A DNA stretch of 64,000 bases from Aquitalea denitrificans (GCF_009856625.1 NZ_CP047241.1:3100001-3164000); one strand, 5' to 3'; numbered from the stretch's first letter, positions 44,363-55,713 are shown. Program-made: numbers and translations. Notes: generated from the letters alone by a model not told the origin.

Positions 44363-46051
44363 TTACGCGGTCTGACTGTCGTTCAGCCCCAGTTTTTCCT
44401 TCATTTGCTGGCGCATGACAAACTTCTGGATCTTGCCGGTAATGGTCATGGGAAAGCTGTCGACAAACTCGATATAGCGCGGAATCTTGTAATGAGCGAT
44501 CTGGCCCTGGCAAAAGGCGCGCATGTCGTCGATGCTAGCGCTTTCACCATCGCGCAGCTTGATCCAGGCGCACAACTCCTCGCCAAAGCGGTCGTCCGGT
44601 ACGCCGATCACCTGCACTTCCTGGATCTTGGGATGGCGGTAAAAAAACTCCTCCACCTCACGCGGGTAGATGTTTTCGCCACCACGTATCACCATGTCCT
44701 TCACCCGGCCCACGATATTCACATAGCCCTCGGCATCCATTACCGCCAGATCGCCACTGTGCATCCAGCCCGACTGGTCGATGGAGTCGGCGGTTTTCTG
44801 CGGGTCGTCCCAGTAGCCCAGCATCACCGAATAGCCACGGGTCAACAGCTCGCCGGTTTCACCATGCGCCACGATGTGGCCATCGTTATCGACAATCTTG
44901 ACTTCCACATGCGGATGCACCTGCCCCACGGTGGACACGCGCTTGTCCAGCGGTGTGTCGGCACTGCTCTGGAAGCTGAGTGGGCTGGTTTCGGTCATGC
45001 CGTAGCCAATGGTGACCTGCGCCATGTGCATCAGGGTGGTGACGCGTTTCATCACCTCGATGGGACACGGACTGCCGGCCATCACCCCGGTGCGCAGGCT
45101 GGACAGATCAAACTGGCTGAACTGCGGATGGTCAAGCAGGCCGATGAACATGGTGGGCACACCATGCAGGGCGGTACAGCGCTCTTCCTGTACGGTATGC
45201 AGCACACTTAGCACATCGAAACTTTCCGCCGGAAACACCATGCATGCCCCATGCGTGAGGCAGGTAAGCGTGCCCAGCACCATGCCGAAACAGTGGTACA
45301 GCGGCACCGGAATACACAGCCGGTCCGCTGAGGTAAAGCGCATCGCCTGCCCGGTGAAAAAGGCATTGTTGAGGATGTTGTGATGCGACAGCGTGGCCCC
45401 CTTGGGGCTGCCGGTGGTGCCGGAGGTGAACTGGATATTGATGGCATCGTCAAACTGCAGGCTGTCCCCCAGTTGCTGCAAGGCGGCGCGCTCGGCTGGA
45501 GTCGGTTCGGTCAGCAGTTCGGCAAAGCCCAGCATGCCCGGCGTGGCCTGCGCCCCCATGCGGATCACCCACTCCAGCTTGGGCATGCGCGCCGCCTTGA
45601 GTTGGCCGGGCTGGCTGCTGGCCAGTTCCGGCAACAGGTCTTGCAGCATCTCGATGTAATTGCTGCTCTTGAAGCTGGGCGACGCAATCAGTGCCCGGCA
45701 ACCTACCTTGTTGATGGCATATTCCAGTTCGGAACGACGATACGCCGGGTTGATGTTGACCAGCACCAGTCCGGCCTTGGCGGTGGCAAACTGGGTCAGC
45801 ACCCATTCGGCATTGTTCTGCGACCAGATGCCGATGCGATCGCCCGGCTTGAGGCCCAGGCGGATCAGGCCGCAAGCCAGCCGGTCCACCTGCTGCTGCA
45901 GTTCGGCATAGCGCCAGCGCACATCCTGATGGCGTACCACCAGTGCTTGCTGATCGGCATATTGCCGGCAGGCGGCATCAAACATCTGGCCGATGGTTTT
46001 GCCAATCAGCGGCTGCTGGCTGGCACCGTGAACATAGCTGGCGTGCTGCAT
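44363..46051 (-). CDS. AMP-binding acyl-CoA synthetase
   Basis: 562 residues. ATP/AMP motif FTSGTTGSPKGATLSHHN near 190, YGMTETSPLS, SGDLAVMD, and the C-terminal Lys region PMTITGKIQK that carries the catalytic Lys. The sequence type is that of medium-chain or branched acyl-CoA ligases linked to liu genes in Pseudomonas and Chromobacterium. It probably activates isovalerate or other short acids (inference). GGAG lies 7 nt before the ATG. Its promoter contains a LiuR-like palindrome. Confidence 0.87.
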   Translation of the reverse strand: MQHASYVHGASQQPLIGKTIGQMFDAACRQYADQQALVVRHQDVRWRYAELQQQVDRLACGLIRLGLKPGDRIGIWSQNNAEWVLTQFATAKAGLVLVNINPAYRRSELEYAINKVGCRALIASPSFKSSNYIEMLQDLLPELASSQPGQLKAARMPKLEWVIRMGAQATPGMLGFAELLTEPTPAERAALQQLGDSLQFDDAINIQFTSGTTGSPKGATLSHHNILNNAFFTGQAMRFTSADRLCIPVPLYHCFGMVLGTLTCLTHGACMVFPAESFDVLSVLHTVQEERCTALHGVPTMFIGLLDHPQFSQFDLSSLRTGVMAGSPCPIEVMKRVTTLMHMAQVTIGYGMTETSPLSFQSSADTPLDKRVSTVGQVHPHVEVKIVDNDGHIVAHGETGELLTRGYSVMLGYWDDPQKTADSIDQSGWMHSGDLAVMDAEGYVNIVGRVKDMVIRGGENIYPREVEEFFYRHPKIQEVQVIGVPDDRFGEELCAWIKLRDGESASIDDMRAFCQGQIAHYKIPRYIEFVDSFPMTITGKIQKFVMRQQMKEKLGLNDSQTA

Positions 46052-46156
46052 CGTGAGTCTCCTAGGTTTGGTCTCTTTATCCGGAATGCGTCGCTTCCCT
46101 TGGCGACGGCAGCCACGCTGCATGGCGCGGCCCATTTTTCTGGCATTAATCCCACA

Positions 46157-46187
46157 AGTTTACGATTACGTAAACGTAATACGTCTA
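46157..46187 (-). promoter_or_regulatory. LiuR-type promoter of acyl-CoA synthetase gene
   Basis: On the minus strand, TAGACG (46187-46182), a 19-nt spacer and TAAACT (46162-46157). The spacer contains the near-perfect dyad ATTACG-N4-CGTAAT (46165-46180). Long spacers with a centred palindrome are the mark of MerR-family promoters. Confidence 0.7.
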
Positions 46188-46247
46188 TCATGATGAGAAG
46201 CCGTGGGAAAAACGCTACAATCCGTATAAATACTGAAAGCAGATACC

Positions 46248-46652
46248 ATGACAGAACAGGAAGTCTTCACCATTTCGGATCTGGCACGTGATTTTGACGT
46301 CACACTGCGCACCATCCGCTTTTACGAGGAACAAGGGCTGATCGAGCCGCAACGCGATGGCCGCCAGCGCGTATTCACCCGCCGCGACCGTGCCCGCCTG
46401 CGGCTTATCCTGCGTGGCAAGCGTATTGGCCTGTCCTTGTCGGAAATACGCGAAATCATTGATCTGTATGATCTGGCCCGCGACGAAGCCAGCCAGTCGC
46501 TCAAGCTGCTGCATTTACTGGTGGCGCGACGCGAGCAGCTGGAAGAACAACGGCGTGACATCGACGTGGTGCTGGCGGAAATCGATGCGCTGGAAAAACA
46601 CTGCCGCGGCGTGATAGACCAGATGACCACCAAGGCCGACACCCCCGCCTGA
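46248..46652 (+). CDS. liuR: MerR-family regulator LiuR
   Basis: 134 residues. MerR winged helix (TISDLARDFDVTLRTIRFYE at about 8-27) followed by a helical dimerisation segment with no Cys pair for metal, as expected of LiuR. It controls the leucine/isovalerate operon; in other Proteobacteria it is a repressor relieved by pathway intermediates. Divergent from the acyl-CoA synthetase gene and just upstream of ivd; both promoters carry the same palindrome. Confidence 0.92.
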   Translation: MTEQEVFTISDLARDFDVTLRTIRFYEEQGLIEPQRDGRQRVFTRRDRARLRLILRGKRIGLSLSEIREIIDLYDLARDEASQSLKLLHLLVARREQLEEQRRDIDVVLAEIDALEKHCRGVIDQMTTKADTPA

Positions 46653-46654
46653 AT

Positions 46655-46678
46655 ACCTGCCCTCGTGCAGGTTTTTTT
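46655..46678 (+). terminator. Terminator after liuR
   Basis: ACCTGC and GCAGGT arms with a 6-nt loop, followed by a run of T. It separates liuR from the ivd operon. Confidence 0.75.
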
Positions 46679-46689
46679 ACCACATTATA

Positions 46690-46719
46690 TTGACGCTTAC
46701 GTAAACGTAATTCAATATT
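46690..46719 (+). promoter_or_regulatory. LiuR-controlled promoter of ivd operon
   Basis: TTGACG (46690-46695) and AATATT (46714-46719) with an 18-nt spacer; another -10 register gives 19 nt. The dyad TTACG-N4-CGTAA (46697-46710) fills the spacer, as at the divergent promoter. Confidence 0.7.
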
Positions 46720-46791
46720 CAAACCAGTAACGCGACCATCACAATAGCCTGTCAGGCACAGCCGCCACGACCGGCACCGAGGAGAAACACC

Positions 46792-47961
46792 ATGTACAGC
46801 AGCCTGCGTTTTGACCACGGCGACACTTACGACATGTTGCGCCAGAGCGTGAAGGATTTTGCCGACGCCGAAATCGCCCCGCGCGCCGCCGATATCGACC
46901 GTGACAACCTCTTTCCGGCCGATCTGTGGCGCAAACTGGGCGACATGGGCTTGCTGGGCATCACCGCCGAAGAAGAATACGGTGGCGCCAATATGGGCTA
47001 CCTGGCCCACATGATCGTGATGGAAGAAATCAGCCGCGCCTCGGCTTCTGTCGCCCTGTCCTACGGCGCGCACTCCAATCTGTGCGTCAACCAGATCCGC
47101 AAGAACGGCTCCGCCGAACAGAAAGCCCGCTACCTGCCCAAGCTGATTTCCGGCGAACACGTGGGCGCGCTGGCCATGTCGGAGCCCAATGCCGGTTCCG
47201 ATGTAGTCAGCATGAAGCTGCGCGCCGACAAAAAGGGCGACCGTTATGTACTGAACGGCAGCAAGATTTGGATTACCAATGGCGGCGATGCCGACACCCT
47301 GGTGGTGTATGCCAAGACCGATGTCAACGCCGGACCCAAGGGCATCACGGCCTTCATCGTGGAAAAGGGCTTTGCCGGTTTCTCGCATGGCAGCAAGCTG
47401 GACAAGCTGGGCATGCGCGGCTCCAACACCTACCCGCTGTTCTTCGACAACTGTGAAATCCCAGCCGAAAACGTGCTGGGCGGCGAAGGCAACGGCGTGA
47501 AAGTGCTGATGAGCGGGCTGGACTACGAACGCGCCGTGCTGTCGGCAGGCCCGCTGGGCATCATGCAGGCTTGCATGGATATCGTCGTCCCCTATCTGAA
47601 TGACCGCAAACAGTTTGGTCAGGCTATCGGCGACTTCCAGCTGATGCAGGGCAAGCTGGCCGACATGTACGTCAAGCTGTCCGCCAGCCGTGCTTATGTC
47701 TATGCCGTGGGCCAGGCGCTGGACCGTGGCGATACCGGCCGCCAGACGCGCAAGGATGCTGCCGGGGCCATCCTGTATGCCGCCGAAAACGCCACCCAGA
47801 TGGCGCTGGACGCCATCCAGTGCCTGGGCGGCAATGGCTATATTAATGAATACGCCACAGGCCGCCTGCTGCGTGATGCCAAGCTGTATGAAATCGGCGC
47901 GGGCACCAGTGAAATCCGCCGCTGGCTGATAGGCCGCGAACTGATGGCGGAAACACGCTGA
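46792..47961 (+). CDS. ivd: Isovaleryl-CoA dehydrogenase
   Basis: 389 residues. Acyl-CoA dehydrogenase with YGAHSNLCVNQI, the FAD/substrate motif AMSEPNAGSDVVSMK, and WITNGGDADTLVVYAKTD, all close to known isovaleryl-CoA dehydrogenases. It makes 3-methylcrotonyl-CoA in leucine breakdown. First structural gene of the liu operon, 70 nt after the LiuR-type promoter. The gap to mccB holds the heptamer repeat cluster. Confidence 0.94.
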   Translation: MYSSLRFDHGDTYDMLRQSVKDFADAEIAPRAADIDRDNLFPADLWRKLGDMGLLGITAEEEYGGANMGYLAHMIVMEEISRASASVALSYGAHSNLCVNQIRKNGSAEQKARYLPKLISGEHVGALAMSEPNAGSDVVSMKLRADKKGDRYVLNGSKIWITNGGDADTLVVYAKTDVNAGPKGITAFIVEKGFAGFSHGSKLDKLGMRGSNTYPLFFDNCEIPAENVLGGEGNGVKVLMSGLDYERAVLSAGPLGIMQACMDIVVPYLNDRKQFGQAIGDFQLMQGKLADMYVKLSASRAYVYAVGQALDRGDTGRQTRKDAAGAILYAAENATQMALDAIQCLGGNGYINEYATGRLLRDAKLYEIGAGTSEIRRWLIGRELMAETR

Positions 47962-47966
47962 ACATC

Positions 47967-48100
47967 GGGAGTAGAGAGTGGGGAGTCGGGAGTAAAACCG
48001 TTCACTCGCCCACACCCTACTGACCACTAATACCGGGAGTAGAGAGTCGGGAGTGGGGAGTTCCCCACCCATCACCTGCTACTCCCTACTCCCCACTCCC
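47967..48100. repeat. Heptanucleotide GRGAGTN repeat cluster with inverted units
   Basis: Four direct heptamers at 47967-47994, four at 48035-48062 and three inverted ones at 48080-48100, mostly GGGAGTA/G/C. The segment 48049-48061 pairs exactly with 48088-48100 (13 bp). It fills most of the 146-bp gap between ivd and mccB. Confidence 0.85.
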
Positions 48101-48107
48101 TAAAATC

Positions 48108-49706
48108 ATGCCAGTCATCGAATCCAAACTCTCCCCCCGCGCGCCGGACTTCCAGGCTAATACCGACAAGATGCGTGCGCTGGTGGATGACTTGAAACAG
48201 AAAGTCGCCCAGGCGGCGCTGGGCGGCGGCGACAAAGCCCGTGACAAACACACCGCCCGTGGCAAGCTGTTGCCGCGCGAGCGCATCAACCTGCTGCTGG
48301 ACCCCGGAGCACCCTTTCTGGAACTGTCCCAGCTGGCTGCCTTTGGCATGTATAACGATGATGCCCCCGGGGCCAGCCTGATCAGCGGCATCGGCCGTAT
48401 TGCCGGGGTGGACTGCCTGATCATCGCCAACGATGCCACGGTCAAGGGTGGTACTTATTACCCGATGACGGTGAAAAAGCATCTGCGCGCGCAGGAAATC
48501 GCCAAGGAAAACCGCTTGCCCTGCGTCTATCTGGTGGATTCCGGCGGAGCCTTTTTGCCACTGCAGGACGAAGTGTTTCCGGACAAGGAACACTTTGGCC
48601 GCATCTTCTACAACCAGGCCCAATTATCTGCCGCCGGCATTCCGCAAATTGCCGTGGTGATGGGTAGCTGCACCGCTGGCGGCGCTTATGTACCGGCCAT
48701 GTCGGACGAAACCGTCATCGTGCGGGAACAAGGCACCATCTTTCTGGGTGGCCCGCCGCTGGTAAAGGCCGCTACCGGCGAAGTCGTCACCGCAGAAGAA
48801 CTGGGCGGTGGCGATGTACACGCCCGCATCTCCGGTGTGGCCGACCATCTGGCCCAGAACGACGCCCACGCGCTGGGCATTGCCCGCCGCATCGTGGCCG
48901 ACCTCAACTGGCACAAACAAGGCGTGCTGGACCGCATCGAAGCAAAACCGCCACGCCATGCCGCCGAGGAAATCTACGGCGTGATTCCGGCTGACCCGAA
49001 AAAGCCGTTTGATGTGCGCGAAATCATCGCCCGACTGGTGGACGATTCCGACTTTGACGAATTCAAGCAGAACTACGGCACTACGCTGGTAACCGGTTTT
49101 GCCCGGCTCAATGGCTGGCGCGTAGGCATCATCGCCAATAACGGCATCCTGTTTTCCGAGTCGGCCCTCAAGGGAGCGCACTTTGTCGAACTGTGCTGCC
49201 AGCGTGGCATTCCGCTGATTTTCCTGCAGAACATCACCGGCTTCATGGTGGGCAAGAAGTATGAAAACGGCGGCATTGCCAAGGATGGTGCCAAGCTGGT
49301 CACCGCGGTGGCCTGCGCCAGCGTGCCCAAGTTCACCGTACTGATTGGCGGCAGTTTCGGGGCCGGCAACTACGGCATGTGTGGCCGCGCTTACAGCCCG
49401 CGCATGCTGTGGATGTGGCCTAACAGCCGCATTTCGGTGATGGGCGGCGAACAGGCCGCCGGGGTGCTGGCGCAGGTCAAGAAAGAACAACTGGGCGAGG
49501 CCTTCACCGCCGAGCAGGAAGAAGCGCTGAAAGCACCGGTACGCGAGCAATACGAACGCCAGGGCCACCCTTATTACGCCAGCGCGCGGCTGTGGGACGA
49601 CGGCATCATCGACCCGGCCCAGACCCGCGATGTACTGAGCCTGGCACTGGAAGCCTCCCTGTCCGCCCCCATCGACAAAACACGCTTTGGCGTGTTCCGC
49701 ATGTAA
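48108..49706 (+). CDS. mccB: Methylcrotonyl-CoA carboxylase, carboxyltransferase subunit
   Basis: 532 residues. Carboxyltransferase subunit with two crotonase-like halves: YLVDSGGAFLPLQDEVFPD and VMGSCTAGGAYVPAMSDE in the first, GFMVGKKYENGGIAKDGAK and GGSFGAGNYGMCGRAY in the second. It moves CO2 from carboxybiotin to 3-methylcrotonyl-CoA. The ATG at 48108 has no recognisable Shine-Dalgarno; it follows the heptamer hairpin by 7 nt. Same gene order as liuABCDE. Confidence 0.95.
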   Translation: MPVIESKLSPRAPDFQANTDKMRALVDDLKQKVAQAALGGGDKARDKHTARGKLLPRERINLLLDPGAPFLELSQLAAFGMYNDDAPGASLISGIGRIAGVDCLIIANDATVKGGTYYPMTVKKHLRAQEIAKENRLPCVYLVDSGGAFLPLQDEVFPDKEHFGRIFYNQAQLSAAGIPQIAVVMGSCTAGGAYVPAMSDETVIVREQGTIFLGGPPLVKAATGEVVTAEELGGGDVHARISGVADHLAQNDAHALGIARRIVADLNWHKQGVLDRIEAKPPRHAAEEIYGVIPADPKKPFDVREIIARLVDDSDFDEFKQNYGTTLVTGFARLNGWRVGIIANNGILFSESALKGAHFVELCCQRGIPLIFLQNITGFMVGKKYENGGIAKDGAKLVTAVACASVPKFTVLIGGSFGAGNYGMCGRAYSPRMLWMWPNSRISVMGGEQAAGVLAQVKKEQLGEAFTAEQEEALKAPVREQYERQGHPYYASARLWDDGIIDPAQTRDVLSLALEASLSAPIDKTRFGVFRM

Positions 49707-49715
49707 GGAAGCGCC

Positions 49716-50513
49716 ATGAGCCAGTATCAGACTCTCGATATCCACCACAGCGGCAGCACCGCCACCGTCTGGATGAATCGCCCGGAACTGCACAATGCGC
49801 TGAACGAAACGCTGATTGCCGAGCTGACCGCCGCCTTCAAGGCACTGCAACTGGATGACAGCGTGCGTGTCATCGTGCTGGCCGGTCACGGCAAAAGCTT
49901 TTCCGCCGGGGCCGACCTGGACTGGATGCGCCGCGCCGCCGGCTACAGCGAGTCAGAAAACCTGGCCGATGCCCAGCGCCTGGCCGCCATGCTCAAGGCC
50001 ATTTACCGCAGCCAGAAACCGGTGATCGCCCGCATCCACGGCCCGGCCATTGCCGGTGGCACCGGCCTGGCTACCGTATGTGACATTGCCATTGCCACCG
50101 AAGCCGCCCGCTTTGGCCTGACCGAAGTGCGGCTGGGCCTGATTCCGGCCACCATCGGCCCTTATGTGACCGATGCCATCGGCTGGCGGCAGGCGCGGCG
50201 CTACTTCCTGTCGGCCGAGCGCATTGACGCCACCACCGCCGCCCGTATCGGGCTGGTGCATGAAGTTGTCGCCGCCGACATGCTGGACCAGCGCATCGCC
50301 GACATCGCCAGCGAACTGGCCAAAGGTGCACCACGCGCACTGGGTGCCGCCAAAGACCTGCTGGCCGAACTGCATGAAGGCTCGCCGTGGGATGACGACC
50401 TGCTGGCCGACACCGCCAGCCGTATTGCCAGCACCCGCAGCGGACAGGAAGCCCGCGAAGGGCTGGCCGCCTTCTTCGACAAACGCCCGCCCGCCTGGCA
50501 ACAAGAACAATAA
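49716..50513 (+). CDS. liuC: Enoyl-CoA hydratase, probable 3-methylglutaconyl-CoA hydratase
   Basis: 265 residues. Crotonase fold with oxyanion-hole motifs GKSFSAGADLDWM and RIHGPAIAGGTGLATVCDI, and the catalytic Glu region RFGLTEVRLGLIPATI. In this operon it converts 3-methylglutaconyl-CoA to HMG-CoA. Nine nt after mccB. The specific substrate is taken from position. Confidence 0.9.
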   Translation: MSQYQTLDIHHSGSTATVWMNRPELHNALNETLIAELTAAFKALQLDDSVRVIVLAGHGKSFSAGADLDWMRRAAGYSESENLADAQRLAAMLKAIYRSQKPVIARIHGPAIAGGTGLATVCDIAIATEAARFGLTEVRLGLIPATIGPYVTDAIGWRQARRYFLSAERIDATTAARIGLVHEVVAADMLDQRIADIASELAKGAPRALGAAKDLLAELHEGSPWDDDLLADTASRIASTRSGQEAREGLAAFFDKRPPAWQQEQ

Positions 50514-50523
50514 GGACGCAGCC

Positions 50524-50652
50524 ATGTTCAAGAAAATACTTATTGCGCATAGAGGCGACCAGCAGCCGCAAGGCTGCGCAGCTGCGCAGCAACATCGCCT
50601 GACGGCGCACCTGCGCCGTAGCGATTTCGCCGCGGGAGACTGCCATGTTTAA
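50524..50652 (+). pseudogene. Decayed duplicate of the mccA 5' end
   Basis: A 42-codon frame begins MFKKILIAHRGD, almost the same as the real mccA start MFKKILIANRGE 121 nt downstream. About 34 of 38 bases match around the two starts. After RGD the similarity stops and a GC-rich palindrome (GCTGCGCAGC-type, near 50575) follows. The frame closes 8 nt inside mccA. Probably a leftover of a small duplication; it could act as a leader ORF. Confidence 0.65.
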
Positions 50653-52612
50653 GAAAATCCTCATTGCGAATAGAGGCGAAATAACCTGTAGGGTGATCAA
50701 GACCGCGCGCCAGCTGGGCATTGCCACTGTTGCCGTTTATTCCGATGCCGATGCCAATGCCCGCTTTGTCAGACTGGCTGATGAAGCCTGGCGGCTAGGC
50801 CCGGCTCCGGCGGCGGAATCCTATCTCAAGGCAGAGTTGATTCTGGACATTGCCCGCCGGAGCGGTGCCGAGGCCATCCACCCCGGTTATGGCTTTTTGT
50901 CGGAAAACGCTGATTTTGCCGCCGCCTGCGCTGCCGCTGGCATCGCCTTCATCGGCCCGCCAGCCAGCGCCATTGCCGCCATGGGCAGTAAATCTGCCGC
51001 CAAGGCACTGATGGAGCAAGCAGCCGTACCGCTAGTGCCCGGCTATCACGGCGAGCGCCAGGAGCCGGATTTCCTGCACCAGCAGGCCGACCGTATCGGC
51101 TATCCGGTACTGATCAAGGCCAGCGCCGGCGGCGGTGGCAAGGGCATGCGCATTGTCGAACGCAGCGAGGATTTCACCGCGGCGCTGGCCTCCTGCCAGC
51201 GCGAAGCGGCCGCCAGCTTTGGTGACGACAAGGTGCTGGTGGAAAAGTATCTGCCGCGTTCGCGCCATGTGGAAATCCAGGTGTTTGCCGACAGCCTGGG
51301 AGGCTGTGTCTACCTGTTCGAGCGTGACTGCTCGGTACAGCGCCGCCATCAGAAAGTACTGGAAGAAGCCCCGGCGCCGGATTTGCCGGTCAGCACCCGG
51401 CAGGCCATGGGCGAAGCCGCCTGCGCCGCTGCGCGTGCGGTGGGCTATGTCGGGGCGGGAACGGTGGAATTCATCATGGCGGTGCAGGACGATGGCCGGC
51501 CCGGCGAGTTTTACTTCATGGAGATGAACACCCGCCTGCAGGTAGAGCACCCGGTGACCGAGATGATCACCCGGCAAGACCTGGTGGCCTGGCAGTTGCA
51601 AGTGGCCGCCGGTCAGCCGCTGCCGCTGCGGCAGGACGAACTGAAGATTCACGGTCACGCCATCGAGGCGCGTATTTATGCAGAAGACCCGGACAAGGGC
51701 TTCCTGCCGGCCACCGGTCAGCTGATTCACCTGGCTACCCCCGCAGAAAGCACTCAGGTACGCATTGATACCGGAGTGGAACAAGGTGACAGCATCAGCC
51801 CGTTTTACGACCCGATGATTGCCAAGCTGATTGTCTGGGGTGAAAACCGGGCTGCCGCCTTGCAACAGCTGGACGCGGCACTAGCGCAGTATCAGGTGGC
51901 CGGTGTCACCACCAATATCGCTTTCCTGCGCCGCATTGTGCAGCACCACAGCTTTGCCAGTGGTGCAGTAGATACCGGGCTCATCGCCCGCTATCAGGAC
52001 ACCTTGCTGCCACCAGCCGCCCCGGCCAGTGGCGAGCAGCTGGCCGTGCTGGCGCTGGCCCAGACGCTGGGCGCGCAGACGGACTACCCGGTACGCGCGG
52101 GCTGGCGATTGAATGGTCAGCTGGAAACTGTCCTGCAATTCATGCACGGCGATACCCTGCACACCATCAGCCTGCGCCATCTGGACCACGGTTTTGCCGT
52201 GACGGTGGCAGGACAGACATATCAGGCCGCGGCACGGCTGCAACAGGGTGAATGGCATGTCACGCTGAACGGACAACAACTACGTGCCACGGTCGTCAGC
52301 CAGCGGCAGCAGCGGGTGTTGTTCCTGCAAGGCGAACGGCTGGAAGTGAGCTGGGTGGACCCCTACGCAGCCAGCGCGGAAGAAGTACATGGCGCCACCC
52401 ACCTGAAAGCGCCGATGCCCGGCCGGGTGGTGGCCTTGCTAGCCAGTAGCGGGCAGCAGGTGAGCAAGGGGGAGCCCCTGTTGATTCTGGAAGCGATGAA
52501 AATGGAACACACCATCCACGCACCGGCCGACGGCGTGGTGCAGGCCTTCTATTTCGCCGCTGGCGAACAAGTGTGCGATGGCGACGAGTTGCTCGACTTC
52601 GACGCCGCCTGA
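50645..52612 (+). CDS. mccA: Methylcrotonyl-CoA carboxylase, biotin carboxylase/carrier subunit
   Basis: 655 residues. Biotin carboxylase domains fill about 1-445 (ATP-grasp loop GGGGKGM, EMNTRLQVEHPVTE), followed by the BT linker domain and a biotinyl domain at the C-terminus. The biotin-accepting Lys is near 619 in EAMKMEHT. It carboxylates biotin with ATP and bicarbonate and works with MccB. GGGAG lies 5-6 nt before the ATG. Confidence 0.95.
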   Translation: MFKKILIANRGEITCRVIKTARQLGIATVAVYSDADANARFVRLADEAWRLGPAPAAESYLKAELILDIARRSGAEAIHPGYGFLSENADFAAACAAAGIAFIGPPASAIAAMGSKSAAKALMEQAAVPLVPGYHGERQEPDFLHQQADRIGYPVLIKASAGGGGKGMRIVERSEDFTAALASCQREAAASFGDDKVLVEKYLPRSRHVEIQVFADSLGGCVYLFERDCSVQRRHQKVLEEAPAPDLPVSTRQAMGEAACAAARAVGYVGAGTVEFIMAVQDDGRPGEFYFMEMNTRLQVEHPVTEMITRQDLVAWQLQVAAGQPLPLRQDELKIHGHAIEARIYAEDPDKGFLPATGQLIHLATPAESTQVRIDTGVEQGDSISPFYDPMIAKLIVWGENRAAALQQLDAALAQYQVAGVTTNIAFLRRIVQHHSFASGAVDTGLIARYQDTLLPPAAPASGEQLAVLALAQTLGAQTDYPVRAGWRLNGQLETVLQFMHGDTLHTISLRHLDHGFAVTVAGQTYQAAARLQQGEWHVTLNGQQLRATVVSQRQQRVLFLQGERLEVSWVDPYAASAEEVHGATHLKAPMPGRVVALLASSGQQVSKGEPLLILEAMKMEHTIHAPADGVVQAFYFAAGEQVCDGDELLDFDAA

Positions 52613-52630
52613 TCCGGAGGACAACACGAT

Positions 52631-53524
52631 ATGCCAACCGTGAAAATCGTCGAAGTCGGCCCGCGTGACGGGCTGCAAAACGAAAAACAGCAGGTGGATA
52701 CCGCCAGCAAGCTGGAACTGATCCGCCGCCTGGCTGCCAGCGGCCTCACCACCATCGAGGCCGGCGCTTTTGTCTCGCCCAAGTGGGTGCCGCAGATGGC
52801 CGACAGCTTGCAAGTATTGCAGGCACTGGACTTGTCCGGCGCGGTGAATTATCCGGTACTGGTACCCAACGACAAGGGCATGGAACAGGCACTGGCGGCT
52901 GGCGTACGTGAAATCGCAGTGTTTGGTGCCGCCAGTGAAAGCTTCAGCCAGAAAAACATCAATGCCAGCATTGCCGAAAGCCTGGCCCGCTTTGACAGCG
53001 TGGTGGCTACTGCCCGGCGCGAGGGCATCCGCGTGCGCGGCTATGTGTCCTGCGTGGTGGATTGCCCCTATGAAGGGCCGATTGCCCCGGCCAAGGTGGC
53101 AGAAGTGGCGGCCCGCCTGCTGGACATGGGCTGCTACGAGATTTCACTGGGCGATACCATTGGCACTGCCACCCCCAACCGGGTGCTGGACATGCTGGGT
53201 GCCGTCAGCAGGCTGGTGCCAATGGAGAAACTGGCTGGCCATTTCCACGATACCTACGGCATGGCCATCGGCAATATCCATGCATCTTTTCAGGCAGGCA
53301 TCCGCACCTTCGACTCATCCATTGCCGGCTTAGGCGGCTGCCCGTATGCTCGTGGGGCCTCCGGCAATGTAGCTACGGAAGATGTGGTGTACCTGATGCA
53401 GGGTCTGGGGGTGGACTGCAGTATCAACCTGCCCGCCCTGGTAGAAACCGCCTGGTTTGCCGCCGGTCTGCTGGGCCGCCAGCCCGGCTCCAAGGTGGCG
53501 CAGGCGCTGGCCGCAGCACGCTGA
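52631..53524 (+). CDS. mvaB: Hydroxymethylglutaryl-CoA lyase
   Basis: 297 residues. HMGL TIM-barrel: VEVGPRDGLQNEK with the catalytic Arg/Asp, SEKF-like and SCVVDCPYEG segments, metal-binding HFHDTYGMA, and the conserved Cys loop GLGGCPYARGASGNVATED. It splits HMG-CoA into acetyl-CoA and acetoacetate. Eighteen nt after mccA. Confidence 0.95.
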   Translation: MPTVKIVEVGPRDGLQNEKQQVDTASKLELIRRLAASGLTTIEAGAFVSPKWVPQMADSLQVLQALDLSGAVNYPVLVPNDKGMEQALAAGVREIAVFGAASESFSQKNINASIAESLARFDSVVATARREGIRVRGYVSCVVDCPYEGPIAPAKVAEVAARLLDMGCYEISLGDTIGTATPNRVLDMLGAVSRLVPMEKLAGHFHDTYGMAIGNIHASFQAGIRTFDSSIAGLGGCPYARGASGNVATEDVVYLMQGLGVDCSINLPALVETAWFAAGLLGRQPGSKVAQALAAAR

Positions 53525-53580
53525 AGCCGCCCGTCCCACGCCAGGCAATGCCGCGCGGAACAAGATTAAAGAGGAGAATC

Positions 53581-55542
<1,962 letters not shown>

Positions 55543-55566
55543 CCCAATGCCGCAGGATTGAGCAGA

Positions 55567-55595
55567 ACAAGGGCTTCCCGGTGGGAAGCCCTTGT
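55567..55595. terminator. Stem-loop after aacS
   Basis: Perfect 13-bp stem with GGT loop. The stem ends in CTTGT rather than a T-run, so it may terminate weakly. Confidence 0.6.
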
Positions 55596-55713
55596 CGCAA
55601 ATACCGGACAATATAATGTACAGCCCACGGCAAGCCCGGCAGAATTGAGAGCCATCAAGGCAGCTTGCAGCAATGGTTGTAAACTATCGTCAATATCAGC
55701 AACAGGTTACAGC

